The translations under genes and the position numbers were made by a program. Below the pieces are notes generated by a model that made no database searches, was not told the DNA's origin, and was given only the letters and a program-made list of their open reading frames with translations. Shown one piece after another: positions 1-11,945 of a stretch of DNA of 64,000 bases. This DNA comes from Telopea speciosissima. Its lineage: Eukaryota; Streptophyta; Magnoliopsida; Proteales; Proteaceae. The number at the start of each line of letters is the position of its first letter. Within the stretch, counting starts at the first letter, position 1. The stretch covers positions 8,444,413 to 8,508,412 of the forward strand of contig NC_057923.1 in NCBI RefSeq assembly GCF_018873765.1. The letters run 5' to 3'.

Positions 1-139
1 ATGGCAGCTTGAAACCACAATGGTATGATCAAACCAGTACTGAAACTTTTTCACTGCTCAGTGTTCCAACAAGCATCACTTACCGTGATCCACTTAAAAC
101 GATGTTCGAAATCTGCAATAAACTATATTTATTCTATAA

Positions 140-1645
140 TCATTGATGAATGATATGAAATGACAGCAAATTTAGCATTTCATGTATCTCATGTCGAAGG
201 CAATGTGCCACATCCCCTGCAACAAACTCATTCACCACCCCATTCACCTCAATCACAGTGCACCCAGGTGTTTTCTTGATCCCTTTGTCCCCAATCATCA
301 TTCGAATCCTACGAGCATCATCGGATCTCCGTGCACCCAGATAGACGTTCGACAGCTGAACATAAGCCCCATCTTCCTTGGCTGCATCAACATGGTTAAG
401 CCGCAAAAGCTCTTCAACTGCAAGCTCAGCAAGCTCAACGTTTCCATGGCTCCTACAACCACTCAGCAATGAGCCCCAGACAGAAGCAACTGGCTTCATT
501 GGCATTCTTTTTATGAGTTCAAGTGCCTCATCTAACCGACCTGCCCTGCAAAGCAAGTCTACTGTGCAACTATAATGCTCATGTTTTGGAGCAACACCAT
601 ACACGGCGTCCATGCTATCTAAGAGGAGCCGGCCTTCCTCTTGAAGCCCTGCGTGGGTGCAAGCCGTTAGAACCCCAAGAAGCACGATCCCATCTGGCCT
701 AAGCCCATCTTCTTCCTGCATTCTTTGCAAGCAATGAAGTGCTTCTCTCGCAAATCCATGCACTGCAAACCCACCAATCATCGCAGCCCAGGAGAAGACA
801 TTTCTTCTAGGCATCTCCTCAAATGCTTCTACGGCCTTGTCAATGAATCCACACTTGGCGTACATGTCAACAAGGGCTGTTCCCACGAAAACATCCACAG
901 TGAACCCTTTCCTCTTCTTAATGTACTCATGGATCCACATCCCTTGTTGAAGAGCCCCAGATTGAGCACAAGCCGTGAGTGCAGTAGCCATACAGAATTC
1001 ATCAGGCACGATTCCAGAGAGCAGCATACTACGGAAGACTTCCAGAGCCTCTGAGGCAAAACCCAAACGAAGATACCCGTTCATAAGAACATTCCACTGG
1101 ATAACATCTCTATTGGGAATTTCATCAAAAACCTTTCGGGCATCATTTAAGAAGCCACTGTCAACATAAAAGCGGACAAGGGCAGTCTGGATGTGACTGT
1201 CAAAAGAAGCCAAACCGTCTTTGAAAACCCAGCAATGGAGTTGCTTACCCGCAGGGACACAGGAGATGTTCGCACAAGCCGCAAGAACAAAAGGGAAGGT
1301 GTGTTGGCCAGGAGTAACGCTGCCATCTAGCAACATTAGATGGAAGAAATGGAGAGCACGTTGCGGTTGAGAACTGCGAGAGTAGGCCCTAATGAGGGTA
1401 TTGTAGAAGAATGCGTTCGGGTTTGGAGTTTGGTAGAAGAGAAGAGAGGCATACGTGAGGCTGCCAGAGTCGGAGAGGGCACAGAAGGAAATAAGCTTGC
1501 TGAGAGCGTAGTTGTTGTGATGGAGACCGTGGACAACGAAGAGCGCATGAACAGCCTTGAGTTGTTGCATGTTGGAACAGCACCCAATGAGGGACATACA
1601 CCGGTTCCATACTCCGATGCTGCTTCTGAAGAAGAGTCGATCCAT
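140..1645 (-). CDS. E-class pentatricopeptide repeat (PPR) protein, intronless
   Basis: A 501-aa uninterrupted reading frame. Repeating 31-36 residue helical units of PLS type run from about residue 40 to 390; typical landmarks are FYNTLIRAYSRS, QTALVRFYVDSG, VFVGTALVDMYAKCG and HYSCTVDLLCRAGRLDEA. They are followed by E and E+ motifs (SVWGSLLSGCRSHGNVELAE, then GIKKTPGCTVIEVNG) and the protein ends without a DYW deaminase domain. Family knowledge: E/E+ PPR proteins bind specific organelle transcripts, usually as site-recognition factors for C-to-U editing. By recall the closest Arabidopsis proteins are At3g28640/At3g28660. The start is firm, because an in-frame stop lies four codons upstream of the ATG. 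Plastid versus mitochondrial targeting cannot be decided by eye. Bases 1-139 downstream are presumably 3' UTR or spacer. Confidence 0.93.
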   Translation of the reverse strand: MDRLFFRSSIGVWNRCMSLIGCCSNMQQLKAVHALFVVHGLHHNNYALSKLISFCALSDSGSLTYASLLFYQTPNPNAFFYNTLIRAYSRSSQPQRALHFFHLMLLDGSVTPGQHTFPFVLAACANISCVPAGKQLHCWVFKDGLASFDSHIQTALVRFYVDSGFLNDARKVFDEIPNRDVIQWNVLMNGYLRLGFASEALEVFRSMLLSGIVPDEFCMATALTACAQSGALQQGMWIHEYIKKRKGFTVDVFVGTALVDMYAKCGFIDKAVEAFEEMPRRNVFSWAAMIGGFAVHGFAREALHCLQRMQEEDGLRPDGIVLLGVLTACTHAGLQEEGRLLLDSMDAVYGVAPKHEHYSCTVDLLCRAGRLDEALELIKRMPMKPVASVWGSLLSGCRSHGNVELAELAVEELLRLNHVDAAKEDGAYVQLSNVYLGARRSDDARRIRMMIGDKGIKKTPGCTVIEVNGVVNEFVAGDVAHCLRHEIHEMLNLLSFHIIHQ

Positions 1646-2433
1646 GCACTTGCATCATGAACTTAAAAGCACAACCACAGGACTCCGCTTGAGCATCGGC
1701 TAGAGTAGCTGAGCGACCACAATCGGACCGAAGCTACAACGGCAATAACTTACTTATTCATCCGTGTCGTGTCCCTTGCTATCTTTTTTTCTTTTTAAGC
1801 AAACCAGACTAAACTTGAAAAAGTCGGTTAGACAGCCATAGTAACGTCACAAAGTAGATAGGTAAATTTTTTCAACAAAAAAAAAAGGAAAAATGGTTTT
1901 TCCCAGATGTACCTCACATAATTACAAAAACACTCCTCAGTTTTGGAAAGTTCAACGTGTCCTAAGGTTCTTAAAAGTTAACACATGCCCCCTTTCCGTT
2001 AGTTTAAAAAAAACCTACAACTCATCTTCCCCAAATCATTTAAGATACTAACGCTTCCATTTCTCTGATTTGCTTAGTCAGATGCCTATGATACTTCTTT
2101 CTCTTCTTCTTGTGTTTATCACCATCGGCATCATCGTCTTGTATGTAGAGGGGTTTTTGGGGAAAAAGACGAAAAGGGGTTTTAGGGTTGAAGAGGGCAA
2201 AATTGAAATAAAATTACATTCAGGGAATTATGGGGTTTTAGAAAATTTGTAAATGGCCACATCATCACTTAACGACGCTTTTTAACAATTAGGGTACGGT
2301 TGATAGAATCTTTCAAAAATAGGGAGGGCATTATCATTATTCAAAACCCGGGGGAGGGTTTGATATTATGGATACTTAGAGGGGAGGGGGTGATATTTAC
2401 TCTAAAATTATTCAGGCCTCTCCTTAACGTTGT
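1646..2433. other. Intergenic spacer, possibly a decayed MULE-like element
   Basis: No gene is supported. Bases about 1860-2430 have the look of non-autonomous Mutator-type ends: runs of C-rich text read as 'cacatgccccctttccg' on one side and a G-rich 'gggagggtttgat' on the other. Matching between the two sides is weak and no 9-bp target duplication was found, so this is only a suggestion. The short plus-strand reading frame at 2070-2252 has no recognisable domain. Confidence 0.3.
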
Positions 2434-5062
2434 CCTAATTTCAAATTTTTTTTTTTTTGGTAAAAAGGATTCTATTGATAAACGTGAGAAGAGCACATGG
2501 AAGGATGAGTACAAAGCTCCACCAACCATGGAGTGGAAATAGGCCAGACTGTCAAACCCGCTATCGACAGGGCCTTCCTAGCTAGGGTATCAGCAATGGC
2601 ATTGTATTCCCTAGGAAAATAGCAAAAGGAACAAGAAAGAAGGGAGGAGGCCATGTATCTGATGTCAGAGATCACTAGTTGAAGGTTGAGAGGAGCACTA
2701 GATTCTTCATTTAAAATGAAGGAGACAGCCTGGCTGTTGTCAGATTCCGCCAGGACATGATCAAAACCATGAGCAATCACCTCCAAGAGCCCACTCCTAA
2801 TAGCGTGTGCTTCCCCTTCCCCAATCTCTGCAATGAAAGTCGCCTTAGATTTAACCAATTGGACCTGTCCTTCATTGTTTCAGATAAGTATCCCTAGGCC
2901 ACACTTCAAATTCTCATAATTCATTGAAGCATATGTATTCAATCTAAAACGGGATCTCGGAATAGAGGTGTCCTGATGAGAATGTGGCCTCCTCTGGTCA
3001 GGATGGTTTCTTGACACGTTTCGGCCATGTTGGAATTCAAGGAACTCCATCTGGGCAGTTGTAGCAGCACTAATAACTTCCAAGGGCGACCAGTCCCTCC
3101 TCCCAAATGCTAAATCATTTATGGCCTTCCAAATGAACCACATCATAAACTAACAAGGGATTCCACTTCTTATCTCCATGCCCCAACTTCGACCAATCTT
3201 CAATCCACTTCGCCAAGTTATATTGATCACTATGTGGAGGTCGTAGCGATAGAGCACTACCGAACCAGACCATTTGTGAGAAAGGGCATCTAAGAATGAC
3301 GTGGTCAATAGACTCTACCTCCTTACCACAGCGAGCACAAAGAGAGTCAATTTGGAGTCGTTTCTCGAGAAAACCTTCCCCTGTAGTTAAACCGTCAACG
3401 CAAGCCCTCCATAGGAAGCTCTTAATTTTTGGAAGAGTGTTGCATTTCCACACCTTCTTCCAAACTGCTAGAGGAGTGGACACCCATCTACCTTGTCTTA
3501 AGGAGGAGGATTGGGCTGCCACTTGATCCTCAAGATTGCTCAATAAGTGGTAAGCTGACTTTATCGAAAAAATGCCATTTTTACTAGCTCCCCAAACAGT
3601 TGATTTGCCGATGGGAATAGAGACAGTTGGATGTGCATGATGGCCTGTTTCTCAATCGGGCTAAAACACGAATTGAGGAGATCAGTGTTCCATTGTCCTG
3701 AATTTTGATCAATGAGATCACAGACCCTATGAACTTGACACTCTCTGTTTTCCAACTGAATTGATTTGAGACCCTGAAGAGTGGGAATCCACTTTTCCCT
3801 CCATATATTGATATGATCCCCACTCCTACCTTCCAAATTAGGCCAGCTTTGATCACCTTTCTCCCTTCTAGTAAGCTCCTCCAAGCCCAAGATGGGATGC
3901 CACCCATTGGAGCATCCAAAAAATCACAGTTTGGGAAGTATATTGCCATCATAAACTTTGCCCAACAAGAATCAGGTTCACTATATAGTCTCCAAGTTGC
4001 TTTGGCCATCAGGGCTTTTTTATGCCTAGCCAGATCCCTAAAGCCCAAACCGCCATAATCCTTGGAGTGGCAAAGCTTGTCCCAAGAGAACCAGTGGATC
4101 TTAGAGGTATCTCAGTCCCTCCCCAATAGAAGTTTGCAGCTGATTTCTTTAGCGTAAAGTGATGAGATTTAGGAGGATGAAGTGAGACCCCGCGAAATTA
4201 GCCATTGGCATTAGGGCTGCCTTTAAGAGAGTTTCTCTTCCTGCATGGGAAAGGTATCTTTGAGCCCACCCAAACAATCTCCTTCTAGATCGGTCATTAA
4301 TCTCATGGAAGAGTTTGGTCTTGTTAACCCCAATAACCGATGGCAAGCCCAGGTACTTTGTTGGTCCATAACCATATGGGATTTTAAAAATCCTAGAAAG
4401 CCATCTCTTGAGACAAGAAGTCGTATTAGGGCTGAAGCAAAGGCTCGATTTCATCATATTTATAACTTGGCCACTAGCCCTGCTATACAAATCTACACTC
4501 CTTCAAGTTATCCAACTCTGTAAGGTTCACTTCCGCGAACAAAAGGCAATCGTCTGCGAATAGTAGATGGGTGAGAGGTTGAACCCTATTTCTGATTCTG
4601 AGACCATGGATAAGACCATCAGAGTCAACTGTAGAGAGAACCCCACTTAAAGCCTGTGAACACAAGATAACCAAAGCTGGGGATAGGGGATCCCTCTGTC
4701 TGATGCCTCCAGATGGCTTAATTGAACATCTGATGGAGCCATTGGTTAGAATGGAGTATTGAACCGAAGAGACACAAGCCATGATTAAGGAAACAAACTT
4801 ACTAGAGAAACCCATGGTAGGGAGGAGTTGGGGAAAGAAACCCCATTCCACTCGATCATACGCCCTCTTCATGTTGAGTTTTAGAGCCACAAACCTCTTC
4901 TTTCCTTTGTGCTTTTTCTTGATATAATGGAATGCCTTGTGAGCCATATAGAATGAACGTCGATTGGGAAGGGGAAATAATGTTGGGGAGTAATCTCGAC
5001 GCCAAAACTTTAGTGACCACCTTAGCCGCCACACTACATAAGCTGATAGGCCCTAATTTCAA
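2434..5062 (-). mobile_element. 5'-truncated L1-type LINE with intact 11-bp target duplication
   Basis: The element body is about 2445-5051 on the minus strand. Its 3' poly(A) reads as a T run at 2445-2458. Going from high to low coordinates come the reverse transcriptase (GPISLCSVAAK, then QRDPLSPALVI and the catalytic LLFADDCLLF near 4560), the region ending in WRSLLEGRK, a zf-RVT zinc-binding stretch (CARCGKEVESIDHVILRCPF, about 3300) and an RNase H-like C-terminus (ESDNSQAVSFIL, about 2730). Several frameshifts and stops break the frame, so it is dead. The 5' end is cut just before the PISLC motif of the RT, so endonuclease and ORF1 are missing. The 11-bp word CCTAATTTCAA occurs exactly at 2434-2444 and 5052-5062, as expected for target-primed insertion. 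Confidence 0.9.
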
Positions 5063-5226
5063 TTAGCTCATTATTGGAATTAGACGAAATTCATGGGAGG
5101 TCTGAGTAATTTATTCACACTTTTAATATTGGAAGAAAAATATGACCAAATAATTGTTACAAAACATTTTTTTACCCATAGGCTTATTGAACTATACTCG
5201 TCGGGAGATATAACATTTTCCCTTTT

Positions 5227-5443
5227 GGCTCTATTTGTTTCGGCGTAAAATTTTACCTGAAAATTTTTCCTTGGTCAATTTTACTTCGTAAACGTAAAAT
5301 TTTATATGTTGAAAAATTTTTCAATGTTTTTTGCCGTCAATAAACAAACATTGGAACACTTTTCAACAAGTAAAATTTTACATGTCAAATTTTTTGAAGT
5401 GAAAATTTTAGAGGGAAAATTTTACACTAAAACAAACAGAGCC
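5227..5443. mobile_element. 217-bp palindromic MITE
   Basis: The two ends are inverted copies: GGCTCTATTTGTTT at the left and, reverse-complemented, GGCTCTGTTTGTTT at the right, followed on both sides by GTAAAATTTTMC-type sequence. The inside is made of repeated AAAATTTT-containing words, so most of the element could fold on itself. A TTT on each side could be a 3-bp target duplication as in PIF/Harbinger elements, but it is low in information. There is no coding capacity. Confidence 0.75.
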
Positions 5444-5457
5444 TTTGGAAATAAAGA

Positions 5458-5940
5458 TTAGAAGGTTGTGGTTGGTACTAGAGGGTAAGGACCAAGAAGT
5501 GAAAAAATATGCACAAAAGCAACTATATCCTGGGACAAAAAACCCCAACCCTTATGATAAAACACAACAAAGTAACCATCATGGCCAAATGCTTTATAAG
5601 CACCAATGCTAAAGATGGACTCTTGAACTTCCTCAATTGAGGGTAGTGAGACCAAAACATTATTCCCTTTAGTAGTAATCAAAGGAGTAAAGAGGGTTTC
5701 AATGAAAGTTGAATTTAAAGGGTTTGAAGTGCTAAAGATTGAACCAAAATGACAAGAGAATACTGAAGCAATCTTGGGGATTTCAATAACAATCCGGCCT
5801 TCTTGATCTTTGATACAGTCTATACTGCGAGTACGATGAATGATTTTAGTCATCGTATGATAAAACCTGGTATTATGATACCATTGCGAAACATAAAGAT
5901 GTCTAGATTTTTTAAACCACAAATTTTTATTTTGCTTCAA
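5458..5940 (-). mobile_element. Second LINE fragment (linker between endonuclease and RT)
   Basis: A 160-aa minus-strand frame contains the plant L1 linker pattern: WYHNTRFYHTMTKIIHRTRS, SIDCIKDQEGRIV, then SIEEVQESIFSIGAYKAFGHDGY, a decayed form of the usual K..PGPDG motif, and FYHKGW. It covers only the region before the RT core and has no visible poly(A) end or target duplication. It could be a rearranged piece of the same family as the LINE at 2.4-5.1 kb, but the present segments are separated by the MITE and do not join directly. Confidence 0.7.
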
Positions 5941-6187
5941 GATCCCAATGGAAGGTTTTAGTCAGAGAAGTAATGAAATCTATAATATCAAGTGTAGGGT
6001 CAAGCTGCTATAAATGGGACAACTGAGAATACAGAGTTTCCTTAAATAAATATGTTGCCAAAAACCTTTTTATTCCACCATTTCACTTAACTCAGCCATT
6101 TAAGCGCACAAAAAAATTTGTAATCCTAGATAGGAAAACCAAATAGCTCGAAAATGAAATAAAGATTTGATATCATGTTTATCAAAA

Positions 6188-6350
6188 GAGGGTGGTGAGC
6201 CTTGGTGCAACAGTAAAGTGGCTCCATTATAACCAAGTGTTCATGGGTTCGAATTTGAAAACAGTTTCTTTTGCGAAAAGAGGGGTAAGAGGCCCCCAAC
6301 CACAGGGTTATTAGGGTTAAGAAGGTTTTCCCCAAACTTGTCCCCCTAGA
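6188..6350 (+). mobile_element. Degenerate tRNA-derived SINE, Au-like
   Basis: The segment has a pol III-type internal promoter layout: an A-box-like CCTTGGTGCAACAGTAAAG near 6200 and a B-box-like GGTTCGAATTT at 6246-6256, then GAAACAG and GGGTAAG words in the order seen in the widespread plant Au SINE (recalled, not searched). The 3' half is too decayed to set the end, and no target duplication was seen. It lies about 300 bp upstream of the PORR gene start. Confidence 0.5.
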
Positions 6351-6653
6351 GAGCGTTTGATAAAAATCTCCAATCAACACAGATGAAACAGATAAATTGG
6401 ATAGGAAATCAGATACTTTACTCCAGAAAAAGAGCTCGAGAGAAACCGCGCAAAGTGTCTTCCCTCCAAGAACTGCATCTCCACAATTGAAGTTTGTCTC
6501 TTCTCTGTATGACATTAAAGCTTCCTCTTCGTCTTCTAGCAAAACCCTAATGAGGTACACATCCAATTCTCAAATAAGTCTCAGAAACTTATGGTTACTC
6601 TCTACTAAGTTGTACTCAGAGGAAGATAAGAGGTTGTGAAAACCACAGCAGCA

Positions 6654-8135
6654 ATGCAACTTCTTAAAAAAACTTTCGCTTATTTCCCCATTCAATTTCT
6701 CAAAATCAATCACAATCACTACCAAAATCAAACCTTCATAGCTAAGCATCTCCTTTACTATGACTTCACATGCTTCAGAACTATGTCACAGTCCACTTCA
6801 ATCCCCAAGAAACAACAGAGAGTCAGAGATCATGGATATGATAACTACATGGAAGTCTATAAGAAGATCCGCAAGGTTCTTAAGTTCCAAGATCTCATCC
6901 TCAGTCAACCAAACCATACCATCTGCGTTTCCCGTCTCGACATTTTAGCTCGCCGACTCGGCTTCAAACAGTATGAAGCTGGTGCGTTCATCCTCAAATT
7001 CCCCCATGCCTTTGAAATCTACGAACACCCGGTTCAGAGAATCCTCTATTGTCGTCTCACCCGGAAGGCCACCCTTCAAATTGAGCAAGAAAATCAATCT
7101 CTTCAGGCTCAAATCCCAGATACCATTATCAATCTGCGTAAGCTGCTTATGTTGTCGAAAACAGGTCGCCTTCGCCTTGAACATATACGGATTGCCCGCC
7201 TTGATTTTGGACTTCCCGAAGACTTCGAGTTCTCTGTAATTCTTAAGAATCCACAGTTTTTCCGGTTGTTTGATGCGAAAGAGACTCGGTCCAAGTATGT
7301 TGAGATAGTTGACAAAGACCCCAATTTGGCAGTTTGTGCAATTGAGAAGCTGAGGGAGAAAGAATATAGGGAAAGAGGTATTGATGCTGAAAACATTCGG
7401 TTTTCCTTCATTGTCAATTTCCCTCCTGGCTTTAAGATTGGTAAATACTATAAGATTGCGGTGTGGAAGTGGCAACGGCTTCCATATTGGTCACCATATG
7501 AGGATGTATCAGCTCATGACCTCCGTTCGCTTGAGGCACAGAAGCGTATGGAGAAGAGAGCCGTCGCAACAATTCATGAGTTACTGTCGTTGACAGTGGA
7601 GAAGAAGCTTAGTCTAGAGAGGATTGCACATTTTAGGTTGGCCATGGACTTACCCAAGAAGCTGAAGGAATTTCTGCTTCAACATCAAGGGATCTTTTAT
7701 ATTTCAACAAGAGGGAATCATGGTAAGCTTCATACAGTTTTTCTTCGGGAGGCATACCGGAAAGGTGAATTGATAGAACCAAATGAATTGTATTTGGCAA
7801 GAAGAAAATTGGCTGAGTTGATTTTGTTGAGCCCTAGGAAAGCAGCTGTGGATCGGGATTTATTTGAGTCTGGCAGGGATGGAGAGGGTAATGAAAGGAG
7901 GGAAATCAGAAGAGATTGTGTTGAGAATAGTTCTGTAGGCTTTATGTTTGAACGTAAGTTGGGGATAGATGGAGGGCAGGAAGAGGACTCGGGCTCAGAA
8001 AGTGGTACATTGGGAATTGATGGAGAGCAAGAAGAGGACTTGGGCTCAGAAACTGGTGGAGATTCTGATTTTACTGATGAAGAAAGTGATATTGCCGAAA
8101 CTGCAGATGAAGATGATGTTCATTGTTGTAAATGA
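6654..8135 (+). CDS. PORR-domain (plant organelle RNA recognition) protein, intronless
   Basis: The frame is open from 6636, but the first ATG is at 6654, giving 493 aa starting MQLLKKTFAYFP. The basic, aromatic-rich first 50 residues look like an organelle transit peptide. From about residue 60 to 400 the protein has the PORR pattern: VRDHGYDNYMEVYKKIRKVL, FILKFPHAFEIYEHP, LLMLSKTGRLRLEHIRIAR, DFGLPEDFEFSVILKNPQFF, WSPYEDVSAHD, HELLSLTVEKKLSLERIAHF and FYISTRGNHGKLHTVFLREAY. Family knowledge: PORR proteins (WTF1, WTF9, RPD1 and relatives) bind organelle group II introns and aid splicing. The C-terminal 60 residues are very acidic and contain a recent tandem duplication of an LGIDGxQEEDxGSExG unit. 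I cannot assign a specific Arabidopsis orthologue. A candidate poly(A) signal AATAAA lies near 8372. Confidence 0.93.
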   Translation: MQLLKKTFAYFPIQFLKINHNHYQNQTFIAKHLLYYDFTCFRTMSQSTSIPKKQQRVRDHGYDNYMEVYKKIRKVLKFQDLILSQPNHTICVSRLDILARRLGFKQYEAGAFILKFPHAFEIYEHPVQRILYCRLTRKATLQIEQENQSLQAQIPDTIINLRKLLMLSKTGRLRLEHIRIARLDFGLPEDFEFSVILKNPQFFRLFDAKETRSKYVEIVDKDPNLAVCAIEKLREKEYRERGIDAENIRFSFIVNFPPGFKIGKYYKIAVWKWQRLPYWSPYEDVSAHDLRSLEAQKRMEKRAVATIHELLSLTVEKKLSLERIAHFRLAMDLPKKLKEFLLQHQGIFYISTRGNHGKLHTVFLREAYRKGELIEPNELYLARRKLAELILLSPRKAAVDRDLFESGRDGEGNERREIRRDCVENSSVGFMFERKLGIDGGQEEDSGSESGTLGIDGEQEEDLGSETGGDSDFTDEESDIAETADEDDVHCCK

Positions 8136-11100
8136 ATGATTCATTGAGATAATTTAATGGTTTTTGGACCTTTTCAAAACTTAATCTAAAATCCTTGGGC
8201 TCCTTCGTCCTTTCAGAGCCTCCAGGTAGAGCTTGAGGCAAGCAGTGCTTGGTTCATCTGCATCATGATGACATCATTCAAAAAAATTTCCAAACTAAAG
8301 CTTAAAATGTTCCAATTGTATTATCTTGGACTGATCCCTCCAGAGTTCTGCCTCAGGTAAAAGAAAAATAATAATAAAGGTGGATATGTGACATCATTTT
8401 TGAGTTATATGACTTATATCTCTATGAGAAAAAGATTTATCATTTGCAGTCATAAATTTTCTGTCTCAAAGTTTTTTTTTTTTATTTTAAAAAAAACATT
8501 AAAATCCTGGGATTGATGTACAAAAGAACATGATGGAATTCTGTGGGCAAATGGCTTATTTTATTTTTGAGAGTGAGTACTGATCCAAGTTTGAGAATGG
8601 TCTATGTTGTTTTTTGAAGGGAACTACTAGATACAAGGATGAAAGAAATTGAAAGAGTAATTACTCCTGACAAATAGATGATTACTTGAAGTTTGAGTTG
8701 AAGTTGTTTGATGCATGTATGTAAGTTGAACTTCTTTTGAAAGGTTTATGGGCAGATACCGTTCTTTTGTTGTGCCTAGACATTCTTTTGAAAGGTTTAT
8801 TGATTTTGTTTGACTTTTGACACATGCTATAACCCTTTTGCTCACGGAGTATTTGTTAATATACGAGAAGTGCTTAGTATAGAAGAGTTCTTCAACTGAA
8901 TGTATATATAACTAAAAAAAGATAATCTAATACCAGCACAAACAGCTGTTTCTACAATCTTTATTAAGTGAAAAGTCTTTCGAAGTAATTGGATTACTGA
9001 TTAAAATAGCCTAAAGGGTGAACAGATAAAGATGTCTATACTGCTATCAATGATGTAGACAAAACCAAAAGAAGAAAGGGGGACAAGTTCTTTCAAAGAG
9101 CAGTTCTACATTAAGAAGATCGGAGGAAGGGGAGCCTTCAAGAGGTTTGTCTTTTGACCTCTTTCTATAGCTTCATCTTGAAGTTGGAGTGTTGTCCTCT
9201 TTTCCTTCATTACATATTTTATGTTCTGTATTAGACACCAAATCAGCTTAGGTGAGCTTCACTCTGAACATCATTCTTCTTTCTGTTCAATGGTCTAGCA
9301 GAGTTGCCCACTTCATAACCTTCTAGTGAGGAAGTGATAGGTAGGTACATGTAATTGATTTTGTTTGTAGTCTGTCTATTTTGCGAGAGCATTTCCTTAG
9401 GCGTTGACTCAGATATGTGGTTGTGTATAGTCAGATCTAATGAACATGAGAATCCCATAATTTCATTTCTAAGAATTTGGGCCTACCTGATCTGCCACTT
9501 GGTAGATTCTTAGGGCCATTTAAGTAAGGCTTCCTACGTGGACTATGTATGAAACCTTTCCCCTTTTTTAAAATATAATAACACTTTACAAAAAAATTAT
9601 GGGTGGATGATTAGTTTTGGAAATGGACCATTTGTGTTCAGTTTTGTGTGTAGAGTCTGAGCACTATATTACCAAACCTCCCTTCCCTTCTTCCCTTCAT
9701 AGATGGAGCCAAGGTTAGGTTTTTTTTTTTGGGGGGGAGGGGGTTGGGGGTTGAAAATTTTGGGCTCTTCTTTGATACATCATAAGATTTGATGTATGGC
9801 TCATTGATAAAGGATACTAATCAGGTTAATAAAAAATTAATCAGAGAACACGACAAAACAATTATAGCAAATCTCTAGTGTAGTAACTTTTCTTATATGT
9901 GACATTTGCATTCTTTTGTGGTGAATTTTTTGTGTGATAACTTTGCTTACCTGTTTTGGTATAGTAAGGTACACGGTAGTGACTTTTTTAATCTTCACTA
10001 CACCGTATGTTGAAGTCTTATGATGTACAGAAGAATTGGTCATTTTATATCTCATATTTGATGTGTCAGGGCCTTGGCAGCATTCTTGATAGTTGTGAAT
10101 TGCCCCATAAGTTATGTATTTTACAGAAGAGTAGTGCTTTCATGGCCCTAGTGCCAAAATGTGGCATGTGTCTCGCGTATAAAGCATACCTAAATCATCT
10201 GTTTGCATGGTGAACAAATACATGCAGTATCCTTATGGAGACCGATTATTCTTCTAGATTGGGTTTTAGCTGGTTTTCCTGAGATACTTTGCCAAAGAAG
10301 CATTCGATCTCCTAGATGGATCTCTAGTGAGTTTTGAATCATCCATGAATGTAACCATCTGAGCATGACTTCAGCTTCTTCTCCAGATCAGTTCTTTGCT
10401 GTGTTTCTACTGCTATTGGATCTGTGGTAGAGTGTAAGTGTTTGTTTCACTATTGACCCAACCACCCCATCCCATCCCACCCCACCCCATGATGTTGAAA
10501 GTTTGCAACTAGAAACTTTTTATTTCTACTATTTACACCTCCATAGTACCTATAAGAACTGATCGATTCATCTGCACTAACCAATAAAAGTAAATTCAGA
10601 AACACCTAGCTGAATCCCCCTGTCCAAGGTCTTTTAGCTGAGTCAAAATGATTCCCTTCTGTTTTGTTTTTTGTTTTTTTTTTTCCTTTTTACACAAAGC
10701 TGATTTCTTTCAATCAACTTAGCCTCCTAAAACTAACACACATCTGGTGATTTCAGTAACTAATTGATTGGGTGCTCCTCATCCCCCCACTCCTCAAAAA
10801 AAAAAAATGGCAGGAAGTTTTGTTTTCTTGGTCTATGACATGTGCCTTTCAAGATATAGCAAAAACTAAAGTAGGGAGACTGAGAACCATAATTACTCCC
10901 ACATTTCTGTTTTGAGATGAAAATTATCTCTTCTCTTTTTGTAAGTGTATTGTTAGTTCAATTCTTATAGGTTCATTTGTCAATTCAATCTGCCAGTATT
11001 ATTGATTTAAGTTGATTTAAGTTTAGAAACAATAATCAAACTAGTTTGATTTTGAACTGGAGGAGTTCAATGAGTTTTATCTTCCAAATTAATAGACGAT

Positions 11101-11584
11101 GGGGATGGAGAGACTTTTGCAGCTTGTGGTTGTGAATTTGCAATGTGAAATCAAGTATAAAATAAAACACAAACATGGAAGAAATTATTTTGGAGATTTT
11201 GCAAAAAGGAATTGAATCAATCTTGTCCTTTTCTTCATCTAACCCTCATAATAATTTTCTTTTTTATATAAAAAAAAAGTGAGAACATGGTCCAAATTGT
11301 TGTTCTGATATAACTTGGTACAATGAGCGTGTAAGAGTTGTAGAAGATATCTGCTAGAGCTTCTGTAATGCTTAGGGAAAAGCCTTTTTGTTTTGTTATT
11401 CACATTTTCTTTAACCTTTTGAAATTAGCTAGAAAGTGCAATTCACTGGCCTTCCACTTGGTGCCTTGTTTTGACTTGTTAAAGTTCCTCTTATGTTGGC
11501 CATTACACATATCATTCATCCAGGATAGGTCTATGATAATCTTGGAAATGAGACTTGAGTTGTTTGACCTAATTTAACTTTTGT
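8136..11584. other. AT-rich intergenic spacer
   Basis: Apart from the first few hundred bases, which are probably PORR 3' UTR, I see no gene here. Small reading frames (for example around 8627-8845, 9837-10055 and 11368-11577) show no domain and no codon pattern. Poly-T/poly-G runs near 9720-9745 and a C-rich CCCCACCCC run near 10480 are low-complexity sequence only. Confidence 0.6.
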
Positions 11585-11945
11585 AACTATTGAGATGGTT
11601 TTTTGCTTCATCAATCAGTTTTTGTTTCTTTGGCAATGGCCCCTCTTCTCTTGGCATGCCCAACCAATTGATGACATACATAAACATGTGATGAGATTTT
11701 GTCTGTACAAAATCAATACTTAAACACCTAATGGCTCTTTTCAAGTTCTTTTCTCGATGGGATCCAAACGAAGAACTTTGATGGTTTTTTGCTTCGTCAA
11801 TCAGTTTGTATTTGTCTGGTAATAGTTCCTTTTTTACTACTATTAATATGTGAGACCAAGTGATGGAATACCTATACACATAATGAGAAAAACTTGTACT
11901 TTTCCAAGTTCTTGTCTGGATGGAATCATGATAATCTGTTGACTA
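11585..11945. repeat. Imperfect tandem duplication, period about 188 bp
   Basis: The word GATGGTTTTTTGCTTC occurs at about 11592 and 11780. Each copy is followed by similar text (TCAATCAGTTT..., then CAAGTTCTT.TC..GATGG). Two diverged copies therefore lie head to tail. The minus-strand frame across them (11574-11879) repeats the peptide KLIDEAKNH, which is a consequence of the duplication and not evidence of a protein. Confidence 0.6.

Noticed and set aside
182..1660. Several plus- and minus-strand reading frames overlapping the PPR gene
   Set aside because: They lie in other frames of a clearly conserved PPR coding sequence and show no domain of their own.
6636..6653. GTG start for the PORR protein
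   Set aside because: Plant nuclear genes use ATG almost exclusively; the first in-frame ATG is at 6654.
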